Shown: positions 22,367-33,182 of the stretch, piece by piece
Layout: each line of letters starts with the position of its first letter
How positions within the stretch are numbered: the stretch's first letter is position 1
Made by a program: the position numbers and the translations under genes
Notes under the pieces: generated by a model
Told to the model about the DNA's origin: nothing
The model's input: the letters and a program-made list of their open reading frames with translations, nothing else
Database searches by the model: none
DNA from: Undaria pinnatifida
Taxonomy: Eukaryota > Sar > Phaeophyceae > Laminariales > Alariaceae
Assembly: GCA_012845835.1 (NCBI GenBank)
Contig: JABAKD010000025.1
Location: 26,342,504 to 26,406,503 of the forward strand
Direction of reading: 5' to 3'
DNA length: 64,000 bases

Positions 22367-22885
22367 TGTTAAGGAATTAGTGGGGTATTAGTCCGTTTGA
22401 CCACTTGCAAAAGGTTAACCCATAGCTTACCCAAACTAAGCCTTATAACACTCTCCCCCCCTGAAACGGCGGGATAGCAGGTCGGCCGGATATACGGCGG
22501 ACCTCTGTCAATATCCAAGCCGTTTAATTTCCTGGGGATACCAGGGAGAGTATTTTTCAAGTTCGACATGGGGAAAATCTGAAAAGTTTATTATTGCGGA
22601 TGGCGGGGATCGAACCCACGACCCAAAAAACCCATGGTCTGTCGACGACGCCATTTGTTATAATAGAATTTCAGATTTTCCCCATGTCGAACTTGAAAAA
22701 TACTCTCCCTGGTATCCCCAGGAAATTAAACGGCTTGGATATTGACAGAGGTCCGCCGTATATCCGGCCGACCTGCTATCCTGCCGTTTCAGGGGGGAAG
22801 AGTGTTATAAGGCTTAGTTTGGGTAAGCTATGGGTTAACCTTTTGCAAGTGGTCAAACGGACTAATACCCCACTAATTCCTTACA
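22367..22885. mobile_element. Inverted pair of family A elements (A10)
   Basis: A minus-strand LTR (22367-22450) and interior run to about 22660, followed by a plus-strand interior (from about 22668) and LTR (22803-22885). Both halves share private changes absent from most A copies (TATGGGTTAACC, CTAATTCCTTA, AAATTAAACGG). They therefore arose from one molecule by inverted duplication rather than by two insertions. Arms are about 215 bp. Confidence 0.8.
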
Positions 22886-23045
22886 TAGTACTTTTTCTGT
22901 GGTTGGTTTACCGCAGAGCCTTCCCTGCCCCCCCCGCCACACCGGCGGCATGCGGCAGGTTCTAGAGCCTTTTCTGCCCCCCCCGCCACACCGGCGGCAT
23001 GCGGCAGGTTTTTGATGGGTGACTATTGCCTTGCTGTAGGGTCTG

Positions 23046-23708
23046 TGTTATAAGGCTTAGTTTGGGTAAGCTATTGGTTAACCTTTTGCAAGTGGTCAAA
23101 CGGACTAATACCCCACTAATAACCTTAACAAATGGCGTCGTCGACAGACCATGGGTTTTTTGGGTCGTGGGTTCGATCCCAACCATCCACAATAATAAAC
23201 TTTTCAGATTTTCCCCATGTCGAACTTGAAAATACTCTCCCTGGTACCCCAGGGAATGAAACGGCTTGGATAATTGACAGGTCCGCCCGTATATCCGGCC
23301 GACCTGCTATCCCGCCGTTTCAGGGGGGGAGAGTGTTATAAGGCTTAGTTTGGGTAAGCTATTGGTTAACCTTTTGCAAGTGGTCAAACGGACTAATACC
23401 CCACTAATAACCTTAACAAATGTCGTCGTCGACAGACCATGGGTTTTTTGGGTCGTGGGTTCGAGCCCCACATCCACCATAATAAACTTTTTCAGATTTT
23501 CCCCATGTCGAACTTGAAAAATACTCTCCCCGGTATGCCCAGGAAATGAAACGGCTTGGATAATTGACAGGTCCGCCCGTATATCCGGCCGACCTGCTAT
23601 CCCACCGTTTCAGGGGGGGAGAGTGTTATAAGGCTTAGTTTGGGTAAGCTATTGGTTAACCTTTTGCAAGTGGTCAAACGGACTAATACCCCACTAATAA
23701 CCTTAACA
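23046..23708 (+). mobile_element. Family A tandem array: three LTRs, two interiors (A11)
   Basis: The LTRs are at 23046-23130, 23334-23418 and 23624-23708. Each of the first two is followed by PBS, T-arm and interior. The array is inserted in the B interior with TCTG duplicated (23042-23045 and 23709-23712); the uninterrupted B1 reads GGGTCTGCTTTTC. Sharing of the middle LTR fits LTR-LTR recombination or transposition of a dimer. Confidence 0.9.
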
Positions 23709-24614
23709 TCTGCTTTTCTTTCTACTGCTTTTCTTCGCGTGTTCCTGGCTCCATAGCCAGACGGTTAGAGGTGTGGGAGTGGGGTTTGAGGAGCCGCATC
23801 TTCGACTCATGGTCTAGGTCGTAGAACCGGAGTTTCCACGAATCTCCCATATTTCTGCATATGCGACTCGTCAGGGTGGGCTAGTGTTAAGATACGGCCT
23901 CGAAAGGCCTGTAGGTATCCGAATTGAGATCATTTGGATGGGTTTCGTATGATAAGGTTGGCGGTTTATATTCGGGGAAGTTAGGGATTAGATCGGAGGC
24001 ACGCGCCTCCGATCTCAGAAGCTATCCCGGGCTCTGGTGGAAACGAAAAAAGCTACATCTCTACGAAGGAACGAAAGTGAGTACTCTCCGAGGACCTGCT
24101 CAATTGGCAGACCTGCAGGGGGCACTCTGTGTCCCCCACCTTTAATTTCACACGACCTTGACGTGAGTGTGACATCTATCTAATATCACGTGGTTTCACC
24201 TCAACTATGACATGGTTTCACGTCGAATCTATACACTATTCTTTTACGGAGGGCACTCCATTACACTAGGCCACCCTGGATAGTCGTAGATGCAGATCAC
24301 CTGCCAATCAAAGGATGTCAACAAAACATTCAGAATTGGAAAGGGGATCGAAGATGCGGCTATTCGAAACAAACGAAAATGAGGCTACAGATTCCCCCAC
24401 ACCTCATAGTAATGAGGCTTAAATGCCTCATTGCAAGATATACAACCCTATCTATGATGGAGCTCACAACCGTGAGAGCTCGACAAAAGGTATGTACCTA
24501 CGGTATACCAGTAGTAGTAATCGGCCTACGAAAACACGAAGGGCTATGCCGCTGAGCGCCAGGATGCGAAGGGAGCCAAAGAGGAAGGTATAGATGCCAC
24601 TGCGTCAGCTGTGA

Positions 24615-24745
24615 TATACGAAGTATGCGTGTACCACTTTTAGTTTGTGTTTTTCCCTGGGGTATTCCTCAGCTCCACAGAGTGACCGGAGCGCCTGTCC
24701 TGTGACCACGGACTTGATTATGCGAGTTATTGTGAGAACAACAAC
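24615..24745 (+). mobile_element. E segment, copy 4
   Basis: It contains GCGTGTACCACTTTTAG, TATTCCTCAGCTCCA, GACTTGATTATGCGAG and GTGAGAACAACAAC. The tail is short. Confidence 0.7.
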
Positions 24746-24897
24746 CATGATATGTTTTCTCATATATATACTCTATTATTGTCCTTAAGATATTTTTATA
24801 AAGTATACCTGGTATAGACTATTACTCTACGACGAAAATGCAGGCAGGCGCCTGCTGGCCTATGTTATGACCAAAAAGCGGCAGGATGAGTGAGTAT

Positions 24898-24970
24898 TGT
24901 TGAGGAATTAGTGGGGTATCAGTCCGTTTGACCACTTGCGAAAGGTTAACCAATAGCTTACCCAAACTAA
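24898..24970 (-). mobile_element. Solo family A LTR, truncated
   Basis: It starts TGTTGAGGAATTAGTGGGG and runs to TTACCCAAACTAA, lacking the last dozen bases. No interior is attached. It is probably a recombined or decayed copy. Confidence 0.75.
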
Positions 24971-25609
24971 TATACAGCAATAAACACCACCACCACCTAA
25001 ACTACCTGTGTCTGTGCGAACATGCCGCGTGTGCCCGTGCCCGCGTTTGTGCGTCGTAGCAGCTTTTCTGCTATAATATATTTGTGTGTTGTTTTATACT
25101 GTATTTAGTTTCTGGTTTCCTTGTTTTCCGTTGGGTCTTTTATGCCGGTACGTTCACGAGTACTACAGCGGTAGCAGTAGTGGGCAGTAGTATAGTGCTA
25201 CATTACATACACAGCAGTATAATACTACTACTACTTCTGGTAGTAGAGTGGTGGTATACTGCTACTGACTACCTTCGTACTGCTATATAATGCCGCCGCG
25301 GACAGCTACCTCGTATAATATGTGTGATCATCGTAGAATTGAACACACAGGCAGACACAAGGCTTAAGCATGGATATCCGATTCTTCTCGAACCTTCTCT
25401 CTGGCCACCTACCATACATATGATAGAGCAGTATAGTGGAAACTACAGCTGTAGTTTCCAATATACTGCTCTATGATGTAAACAGTAATACATTTATAAC
25501 TATACATGATGTTAGATCTAGCTCAAAATTCCCCACCTAAAGTAAAAATACCAACACTAACCATTATATATCGTATAGTGGAGAAAAACAAAACATATGA
25601 AGTACCTAG
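24971..25609. other. Gene-free stretch with a 52-bp palindrome
   Basis: AT-rich sequence with several CTACTACTAC and GTAGTAG runs, and the hairpin described separately. No coding region is supported. Confidence 0.4.
25423..25474. repeat. 52-bp near-perfect palindrome
   Basis: The left arm ATAGAGCAGTATAGTGGAAA continues to CTACAG. The right arm is its complement with one mismatch (G against A) and no spacer. It is not part of any repeat family seen elsewhere in the window. Confidence 0.9.
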
Positions 25610-26330
25610 TACCTGGTATATATTAAGGAGAGACGCAAAGCTGCAGAGCGACGCGCAAAGACTGCGGCAGCGCCATCCGCCGTTGCCATCTCTAAGCGGC
25701 CGGGGGGAGGGGGAAGGGGGGAGGGGGGGGGGAGGAGGGGGGGGGGAGGGGAAAGGGAGGAAGGGGGGGGGGGGGGGGGGGATGGGGGGGGCGTCATGCT
25801 CAAGAGACTGAAGTTTGGGTTTGGCCATCTTCATCTTTTTTTTTTTTTTTTTCATCCTTCGGCGGATGGGGAAAAATAAAGCTTTATCTCACCCAGTTCC
25901 TTGGGTCTGCTAGTATGACCTTTTTCTTTCTTTTCTTTTCTTTTCTTTTTCTTCTCTTCGTCTTTTTTCGTTGCCTTGCTTCCTCTTCTTGTCTTCTTGT
26001 CTCTTCTTGTTTTTCTTGTCTTTTTCTTCTCTTTTCTTTCCTTTTTCGTTTTGTTTCGCTTTCTCCTCTTTTTTCTTTCTTTTCCTTATCTTCTTTTCTT
26101 TTCTTTGTTTCTTTTCCTCCAATTGACTTACGCCGTCGTGCGTATGCGTAGTGATAGATACTACGTGTAATATATACGTGGTAGTCTTCCTTGGGTGGCA
26201 ATCGGAATAGTCGGTTTCTCCAGGCGTGAGTAATGAGACGTATGCACCGGCATGGACCTGGCTCATCGTAGACTGACTCCCGATTTCACTTTTATATGTT
26301 TCTGGTGGAGGCATGAATTGCGTCGGCTAT
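25610..26330 (+). mobile_element. D/H repeat, copy 3, with M-type end embedded
   Basis: It contains CGGCAGCGCCATCCGCCG, a G-rich run of about 80 bp at 25703-25791, then a T run and CATCCTTCGGCGGATGGGGA (25831-25880, the family M hairpin end, minus strand). GGTCTGCTAGTATGACC, a pyrimidine tract and GGCATGAATTGCGTCGG follow. Frames here are Pro-rich or Lys/Glu-rich artefacts of the skewed composition. Confidence 0.6.
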
Positions 26331-26340
26331 GATATATATA

Positions 26341-26705
26341 GAGCCCCACAGCGGCACGGTAAAAATCATGGACGTGAAATCACACATTTGAGACAATAAT
26401 AAGTTGAAAAGGAAGCACAAACAGACGTGATACACTGCCGACCCATCGCATACCCTCCTGAGACGACCTCTACGAAACACAGTACCATTTACCTCACGAA
26501 GTAAAATCACCCTCGCGATCAATAGTGATGACATCGCATATATGACATCACATACCCACCTCGCCTGATGTATTTGTAGGATGTATCTCTGACTTAAAAT
26601 TGACGACTGCAGAGCCCCACATCGACAAGGTAAAATCATAGGCGTGAAATCGTACATTTATTTGAGACAAAAATAATTTGGAAAAGGAAGCACAGGCAGA
26701 TGTGT
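26341..26705. repeat. Pair of direct repeats of about 93 bp
   Basis: GAGCCCCACAGCGGCACGGT at 26341 and GAGCCCCACATCGACAAGGT at 26612 each begin matching stretches (GTGAAATC, TTTGAGACAA, GGAAGCACA) with about 271 bp between starts. There is no coding signal. Confidence 0.7.
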
Positions 26706-26754
26706 TAAAATTGCGGTAAACAACCTTACCAACCCATTACGTAGGGTATTTCGT

Positions 26755-27358
26755 ACATACCGTCTGCATGATCGCCTCCCCACCTATGCCAAGCGAAATA
26801 TTACTAACGAGGTAACGTGATTGAGCGCGTGTATACCAAGTATGACTAATGAGGTAACGTAATTGAGCACATGTATACCAAGCGTCGATTCGCATCCCTC
26901 CCTCTAATGCTCAATGACGGAGACAGCATATGGCCACATACATCACCTCGCATGCTGTATTTGGCAATACGTATCTCTTGCGTATAATTAGCGATGTCGA
27001 TAATAATGGTGATTGCATGATGATGGTGACAAACACAGTGCATGACCACATCACCTCGCCTGTTGCATTTGACAATACGTATCTCTTTCTTATAATTAGC
27101 GATGTCAGAAAATAATGGTACCTACAAATATTCTATAAAATATTCTAGCTTTCGATCGATGTATCATACAACAACAAACTATGAAGATTTAACACGTTAT
27201 TTACTACACTTAAACACTGGGTTGCATGCTGCATCTTACATCAAACCTTCTAGAATAGTAAACATTACAAGCCAGATGATATAAAGGGATGTCTTATTGC
27301 TTCAATCGTCAGGTTTGTCCCCTTTGAGAATTTATAGTTTCCGCGCACATATTGAAAT

Positions 27359-27392
<34 letters not shown>

Positions 27393-27604
27393 CCTCCCCC
27401 TCCACTGACCTCTTTTTCATAACAAACCCCAACCCTTTTCCCCCCCCCCCCGCCCCTCCGTCCCCCGATCCCCCCCCCCCCCCTTCCGCCTACTCTGTCC
27501 AAACGCCCCACTCACAATCAAAATCGGCCTGAGTAATAAACACCTATACGCAGTTGATACCACATCATTATCTTTCTGACCATCCATGACGAAGGTTTCA
27601 AATA

Positions 27605-27639
<35 letters not shown>

Positions 27640-28541
27640 ACCCCCCCCCCTCCAACGCCCCCTCTTTTCCGACCACCTACACGATCGCCTAGACCTAGCA
27701 CCACGCGTGTAACAAGCTGCTACATATCTTTGATCTCACAGCCGAAGTGTATTTGAATATTATTTGTGACCTAAACCTCCTAAAAATCCCCCCCCCCCCT
27801 CTTGCTCTCCCTTACTCAAACGCCCCACCAAATATCAAAATCCGCCACATTAACAAACACTTCACGCACAGGATATCACCTCATTATCTTTCGAGAGCCA
27901 TCCATGCCGCTGTGTTTCCCCCCCCCCCCCCCCTCCAACGCCCCCTCTTTCCCGACCACCTGCACGATCGCGTAGACCTAGCACCACGCGTATAACAAGC
28001 TGATACATATCTTTGATCTCACAGCCGAAGTGTATTTGAATATTATTTGTGACCTAAACCTTCTAAAAAAACTCCCCCCCCCCCCCCCCCCTCTTGCTCT
28101 CCCTTACTCAAACGCCCCACCAAATATCGAAATCCGCCACATTAATAAACACTTCACGCACAGGATATCACCTCATTATCTTTCGAGAGCCATCCATGCC
28201 GCTGTTTCCCCCCCCCCCCGCCTCGAACGCCCCTTTCTTCCCCATCACCCGCACCTTCGCCTAGACCTAGCACCACACGTATAACAAACCCCTCACCTAA
28301 AGCCCTTCCCCCCCCCCCCCCGCCCCCCGCCCCCGCCCCCACCCCCCACCCTCCCCCCCCAACCCATCCCAACCCCACCCCCTCGAACACTCCACCCTCT
28401 CTTTACTCACTGATTGTACGACTTACCCCAGAATATACACGATAAACTGATGTATTATTTCCAAAAATGTCACATTTGTCCCCTCGAAATAATGTATAGT
28501 TTCCAGGCACATATCGAGCTGCCCCCCCCCCCCCCCGCGCC

Positions 28542-28574
<33 letters not shown>

Positions 28575-28970
28575 CCCCCAATAATATACTGGTGCCAAAA
28601 CCGTCAGATTTATCCCCTCGAAAGGATTTATAGCTTACATGCACAAATTGCCCTTTCCCCCCCCCCCCCCCCCCCCGCCCCCCTCCAAACCCGCTCGCTT
28701 TTGATCAAAACCAGGCCCCCCCTTTGCCTTCACAGCTGTCAGATTTTGTCCCCCTCAGAAACGGGTTTTATAGTTTCCGCGCACAGACTGACTAAAATCA
28801 TCCTGTTGACCCTGATAGCTACACTGTAGCTGTAAGGGGAGTCGCCGACCTATATCCTTAATGAGGACACACAACTCGTAATGCGCGCGATCGGAGTATC
28901 ACACACAGCTTGCAAAGATGAGTTTCGACGAAATCTTCGATCTCACAGCTGGAGTGTATTTTAATTTTTA
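26755..28970 (+). mobile_element. Long family F copy with C-rich body (copy 2)
   Basis: It is collinear with 13725-15725, with an extra internal tandem duplication: CTTTGATCTCACAGCCGAAG occurs at about 27728 and 28014, one unit of about 287 bp. Uninterrupted C runs include about 29 (27361-27389), 34 (27606-27639) and 30 (28544-28573). The 3' end is CAGCTGGAGTGTATTTTAAT. Confidence 0.6.
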
Positions 28971-28974
28971 TAAT

Positions 28975-29104
28975 ATATGCGTGTACCACCTTCGGTTGTT
29001 TGTGTTTTTCCCTGGGGTATTCCTCAGCTCCAGGGTGACTAGAGCCTGTCTTGTGACCACGGACTTGATTATGAGAGTTAATGTGAGAACAACAACAAAC
29101 AACA
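28975..29104 (+). mobile_element. E segment, copy 5
   Basis: It lies immediately after the F 3' end. It contains GCGTGTACCACCTTCGG, CTCAGCTCCAGGGTGAC, GACTTGATTATGAGAG and GTGAGAACAACAACAAAC. Confidence 0.7.
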
Positions 29105-30235
29105 ATTAATAAACAAATAGGAACCTTACCAATAAAAAATAAACCTATACGAGTAGTAGTATATTACAAGTAAGTACTGCTGTATGTAGTACCATCAACG
29201 CAGCTTGCAAATAGATGAGAATATTGATCCGCAATTTGTCGAACTCACGGCTGACGTCCTTAAAACATTTATTTTATAAAAAATCCTCTCCTTGGATCCT
29301 AAAAGATCGGACGATTCGTGAAACGACTGTTTAATGTGTTGACGACACACTGACTGGCCGTTAACTTTCAAAGTTTTCGTCCGTACCCCCACAGCCCCAG
29401 ACAAACCAATGCCGACCCTTTATTAGTTATTTCCAGTCGAACATTTTCACCTTCAAACTTTTCGAAAAAATGAACAATTTTTCGTATGGTATAGACCCTA
29501 ATAAAAATCTGTGGGGCCTGAATTCTAAATTGGCCAACCAGGTGGTCTCTGTATCCGACTTGATGCGCCTTTCACTGAAACAACCCTTAAAACTCCAGAA
29601 AATTCGGAAAATCCGAAAATCCACCAGAACTGCCGGTGAAAAAGGTCGAAAAGTACCGATATTCAATGTTCTATGTGTTGTAATTGCGTATAAAGTACAT
29701 AGACCTATCATTATTAATCCAGTGAATTAATTCGTATTCTGTATTCTACAAATACCCGGTCAAAATCAAAATAAATCAACCGTGCACCATGCATATTATA
29801 TGCGATACGCAGAGTGGAGATGGGATGCAAGAAGACAGAGTAGTTATAACAGGAAGGTGTTGTTGCTAGGCTATCGGATACCTGGTACGTATAGAGACTA
29901 CTATCGAACTTTTTGTTACCTCCCGGCGGCGGACTTTGGCGGGTGGACACAGCTGCTGCACAACAAACAGTCCCGCTCGCGAGCAGCACCTTTCCCTGTG
30001 TCTGCTTCGTCGCTTGAGGAGAGCCGAGATCATTTGCAAGTAATTTCGGGGTTTTTTGCTGTGGAGGTTGAGCTGTGGCTATAGCATACGCCGGCACCAA
30101 AAATCTTTGCTTTTCGACCGTCTTGCCTAAAAAAGTCGTTTTCAACGCAGTCAGTCTAGTCTACAACAGCACGGCAGACTATCTACATTTAGCCAATTTT
30201 CGCGAGCGCGCGGAGCTGCTCGCCCCCTAGAGATC
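29105..30235. other. Upstream region of the split secreted-protein gene
   Basis: Bases 29210-29275 are a reverse copy of the F core. No other repeat family is obvious in the last kilobase, the least repetitive stretch nearby, so the promoter of the gene at 30236 should lie here. No clear TATA box is visible. TCAGTCTAGT near 30152 could act as an initiator, which is speculative. Confidence 0.4.
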
Positions 30236-31014
30236 ATGGCAAAGCTAGGAGCAAGGACGAGCAGTAGCAGGACACAGTCGATGCAATGCCATCACGGCAC
30301 GCTGACCCTCCTGGCAACTCTAGCTTTATTATTCGATGGCGTAGTTTGCGATGCATCCTCAGCATCGTCGTTGTCAGCACCATCATCATCATCGGAGCAG
30401 TCCATCTCGACGGTCGTCGCGACCCCTTCCCTTCTCGCGCCAGGGGACGCATTCACCCTCACATGGGTGTACACGTCGGGAGACGAGGCTGGGGGCACCA
30501 CAACAGGAGACCTCAAAGCTTTCGAGATCGACCTCGAGCATTGCGCAGATGGCGTCGGGACCTGCCAGTGCGCAGGAGCCTCACTGGTCTCCCTGTGCCC
30601 ATCGGTGGGACCCGGCTGTGTCGATTCAGACGGGAGTTATGACCTCGTATTGCCGAGCGAGGACCTATCTACATCAACGGGCACTACCGCTGCTGTATCG
30701 GGTGAAGTATATCAGATCCGGGTGAGCCTTGCATCCAACCCCGAAGTGTTCTCTTGCGGCTATGGGTTCAAGGTGCAAGATGGGGCAGCTGGAGAGGGGG
30801 AGGGTGTGGTTGACTCCGAGATTACCTCGAACGGTGACGGTGCCGCAAATAGAGGTACCCTAACGGCCATCCCGCCAGAAGTAGTGGTCATCCCGGGGCA
30901 GGCTTTTACGGCGCGCTGGGACTACGACAGCGGGGAGGATGGGGGAGGGCAGGCGGGCAACGAGTTTGCTGTGGATCTGTTCTCATGCGCTGGAGGAGCT
31001 TGCGATGATGGGAG
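30236..31014 (+). CDS. Exon 1: signal peptide and first Cys-patterned beta-sandwich domains of a secreted modular protein
   Basis: First exon of a gene leaving the right edge (partial, about 501 residues visible). Residues 22-38 form the hydrophobic core of a signal peptide (TLTLLATLALLFDGVVC), with cleavage likely near CDA. Residues about 58-180 form one domain (PGDAFTLTW ... FEIDLEHC ... CQC ... SLC ... GCVDSDGSYDLVLP ... YQIRVSL ... CGYGFKV). A second begins at about 209 (PGQAFTARWDYDSG ... FAVDLFSCAGGACDDG) and is cut by the splice site. The pattern resembles Kre9/KNH-type extracellular beta-sandwich domains (inference). Donor AG|GTGCGT at 31015, phase 2. The frame runs on for only 13 codons past the donor. 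ATG context ATCATGG; an in-frame Met at residue 16 is an alternative start. Confidence 0.8.
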
Positions 31015-31939
31015 GTGCGTGATGATACACTCTTTAGTACTGGAACTGATGTAGGCCCTGATGGCTCTCTGTGCGCTCAACAAATAATATATTTATGGTG
31101 TATTAATAGCACTGGCTGTTTGTTGTGGTGTACAACAGTAGTACCCAGTACCCAAGCAGGGGCACCCCATGCAGTATATGATACCACCGGGCAATTGGTG
31201 CGGGTGGGTGCGTGGGTACCCCGTGCGACATCTCGAACCTAGATGCTAAGGTGTTGATGAGATCTAATAAATGGCATAGCATACTCTGGTGTGCCAGCGC
31301 AAGTTGGTGGGCGCCACGTGCGGCTAATAGTGGGTATGATTGATACCTGCTGGTATGTATGTAACTACTGCGAGATCTCGAGCTTCACGAAGCTATGATT
31401 CCATTTTATGTAAAGTAAGTGAGTGATAATCGAGGGGCTGACTATAAAATGGCGCGAATCAGCTAACACCCGTGTCGTGTACGGTACGTAGCGTATGAGT
31501 ATAATAATAGTAGTGTATCTAGAGGCAACCTCTGTTCAGTCATGGTATGGTTGCTTCGACTTTTCTGTATCGCTGCCGCCGAGGAGATGGATGGGTTGGG
31601 TGGGATTGAAATGTTGATATCACAGCAGTGCGCCTACCTACAGCTCCTACAAACCACAGCAAGCCAGATCTTAGAGTTAATAATATTAGTTGGTTCGGCT
31701 GCATTTAGCCGCCCTGCCAAATGAAACGCGAGATGTCACTTCTCATGCTATACAGCATGGAAGTGATCGCCATCTGCAGCTTGAATTGATTGTCGTCTGT
31801 GTATCTCCAGATGCTCGTGCTTTTTTGTGTGACCGCACCATATGCATTTCCAGTAGACAGCAACCAGCGCTATATACGTGCAGGCTGACGCCCGATTTCA
31901 CTTTTATGTCTCTGGTGGAGACATGAATTCAGCTGTAAT

Positions 31940-32082
31940 ATAGACGATGCGTGTACCACCTTTGGTTTTGTTTGTGTTTTTTCCCTGGCTGGGGTATTCC
32001 TCAGCTCCAGAGTGACTGGAGCCTGTCCTGTGACCACGGACTTGATTATGCGAGTTAATGTGAGAACAACAACAACAACAAC
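31940..32082 (+). mobile_element. E segment, copy 6
   Basis: It contains GCGTGTACCACCTTTGG, TATTCCTCAGCTCCAGAGTG and GCGAGTTAATGTGAGAACAA with five AAC units. An H-like piece (GACGCCCGATTTCAC, GTGGAGACATGAATTCAG) precedes it. Confidence 0.75.
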
Positions 32083-32879
32083 GTGCGCATTCTCTTGGTT
32101 GATCGATGTCTGGTACCCTCTGGTGGTGGCTACATGTCCGCTCGTCACGTTTGCGCCGTTGTCCATTCATGACGACCTGATTGTAGACTATAGGTTACAT
32201 AAAATACCTGGTGCCTTGTACGTCATGGTATGTCGCAGCAGGCTATGTATGGGCAGCAGGCAGCAGCCTACTGATGTTTGGACACGCTGTCATTGAATAC
32301 CTTAACAGCCGTGCGTGTGTTCTTCTAAGTAAACTGATATGTCAACCCATCTACATTCAGCAAAGAGGTGACAGCACACAGCAGTGTAGGTAATCACCAC
32401 GCAGGAGTTCAGGTTGGTGCCGTTTTGGCCCGAAAGTCGTTGAGCATTGCCGTCCGCGCGTTACGCCACCAACCATACCATACCATGGGCAGCAGCAAGC
32501 AGCAGCCGTCTTAGTACCGCAGGAGAAGCAGCGTCAGCGGCAGCAGCAGGCAAGAGTTCAATCACACGTGTTCTTATATTGCAATGCGCGATAGGTGTGC
32601 AGGTATAGACTAGACTATGCCGTTGTTGCGTTGAGTCGCAGACGAATCAAGCATCACAAATTATTTTATTTGTACAGATGGAAATACAAGTATTAATATT
32701 AGCGAGTACCATCACGAGCAGTATGGTCCCTCTCGCTCCTATGTGCGGACTCTGGGCAGAGCTGTTGAATATTTCTTGAATATTTATCGACCGCGCTTTG
32801 TCGCGATCTCTGCAGTCTGCAGTTAGCTATCTGCAGTGCTCAGGCAGCGGCCACATCTAGCCAACCATTATTTATATTC
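32083..32879. other. Intronic stretch without recognised features
   Basis: Several GCAGCAGGCAGCAG words and a GTACCAT/CAGCAG-rich patch are present near 32240 and 32490-32545. No repeat family or coding region is recognised. Confidence 0.35.
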
Positions 32880-33182
32880 ACACTTCTACTTTCCAGCTTC
32901 TGGACAAGCCGTGGTCACAGGTGTCGTCCCCTCTCCTCCCCGGTTCTTGCCTTCATTTTTTAGCGCGCATAGGGTTCAGCAATCCCCACTACTCGTCGAT
33001 TTTTCATCGAGTGTATGTTGCTAACTCACGCTCTCGCTCTTTCCGCAAGTCAGTTTATGCACAAGAAAAAGGCCCCTACGAATGCAAACGACAATGCACT
33101 CGTCGGGGGGACTCGAACTCACGAAACTGGCTTATACCAGGATCGAGGACAACCTGATACACGCCACCGGGGCGACCGCCTA
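32880..33182 (-). mobile_element. Family G tRNA-headed SINE (copy 2)
   Basis: The minus-strand head starts at about 33182 (GGTCGCCCCGGTGGCGTG), with B-box-like GAGTTCGAGTCC, the body GACTTGCGGAAAGAGCGAG, and an end at CTTGTCCAGAAGCTGGAAAG. It is about 300 bp, essentially full length. Confidence 0.8.

Larger units (their letters stand above)
21925..24152 (+). mobile_element. Family B LTR element (B2) carrying nested insertions
   Basis: The 5' LTR is 21925-22299 including a 105-bp MITE. The PBS, with extended tRNA-Ser sequence, is 22302-22366. An inverted A pair occupies 22367-22885. B interior resumes at about 22886 (CATAGTACTTTTTCTGTGG), is split by an A array at 23046-23708, and continues to 23884. 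The 3' LTR is 23885-24152. Without the insertions, its size and order equal B1. The LTR 3' ends read TTTCACA rather than TTTAACA, a subfamily difference shared by both LTRs. Confidence 0.85.
21645..24560. mobile_element. Family C copy 2, split by a nested B/A/MITE composite
   Basis: The left part is 21645-21924 and the right part 24153-24560. Between them lies a family B element (21925-24152), itself broken by a MITE and two A insertions. The intact relative at 18455-19120 gives the pre-insertion sequence. The insertion order is readable: C, then B into C, then A (twice) and the MITE into B. Confidence 0.8.

Noticed and set aside
18455-24560. Simple segmental duplication as the whole explanation
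   Set aside because: The homology is interrupted exactly at LTR boundaries and the inserted parts match other dispersed copies, so nested transposition explains it better.
25883-26315. Lys/Glu-rich minus-strand frame, possible coiled coil
   Set aside because: It comes from the TTTTC-type pyrimidine tract shared with 4.0 and 21.2 kb; charged residues reflect composition.
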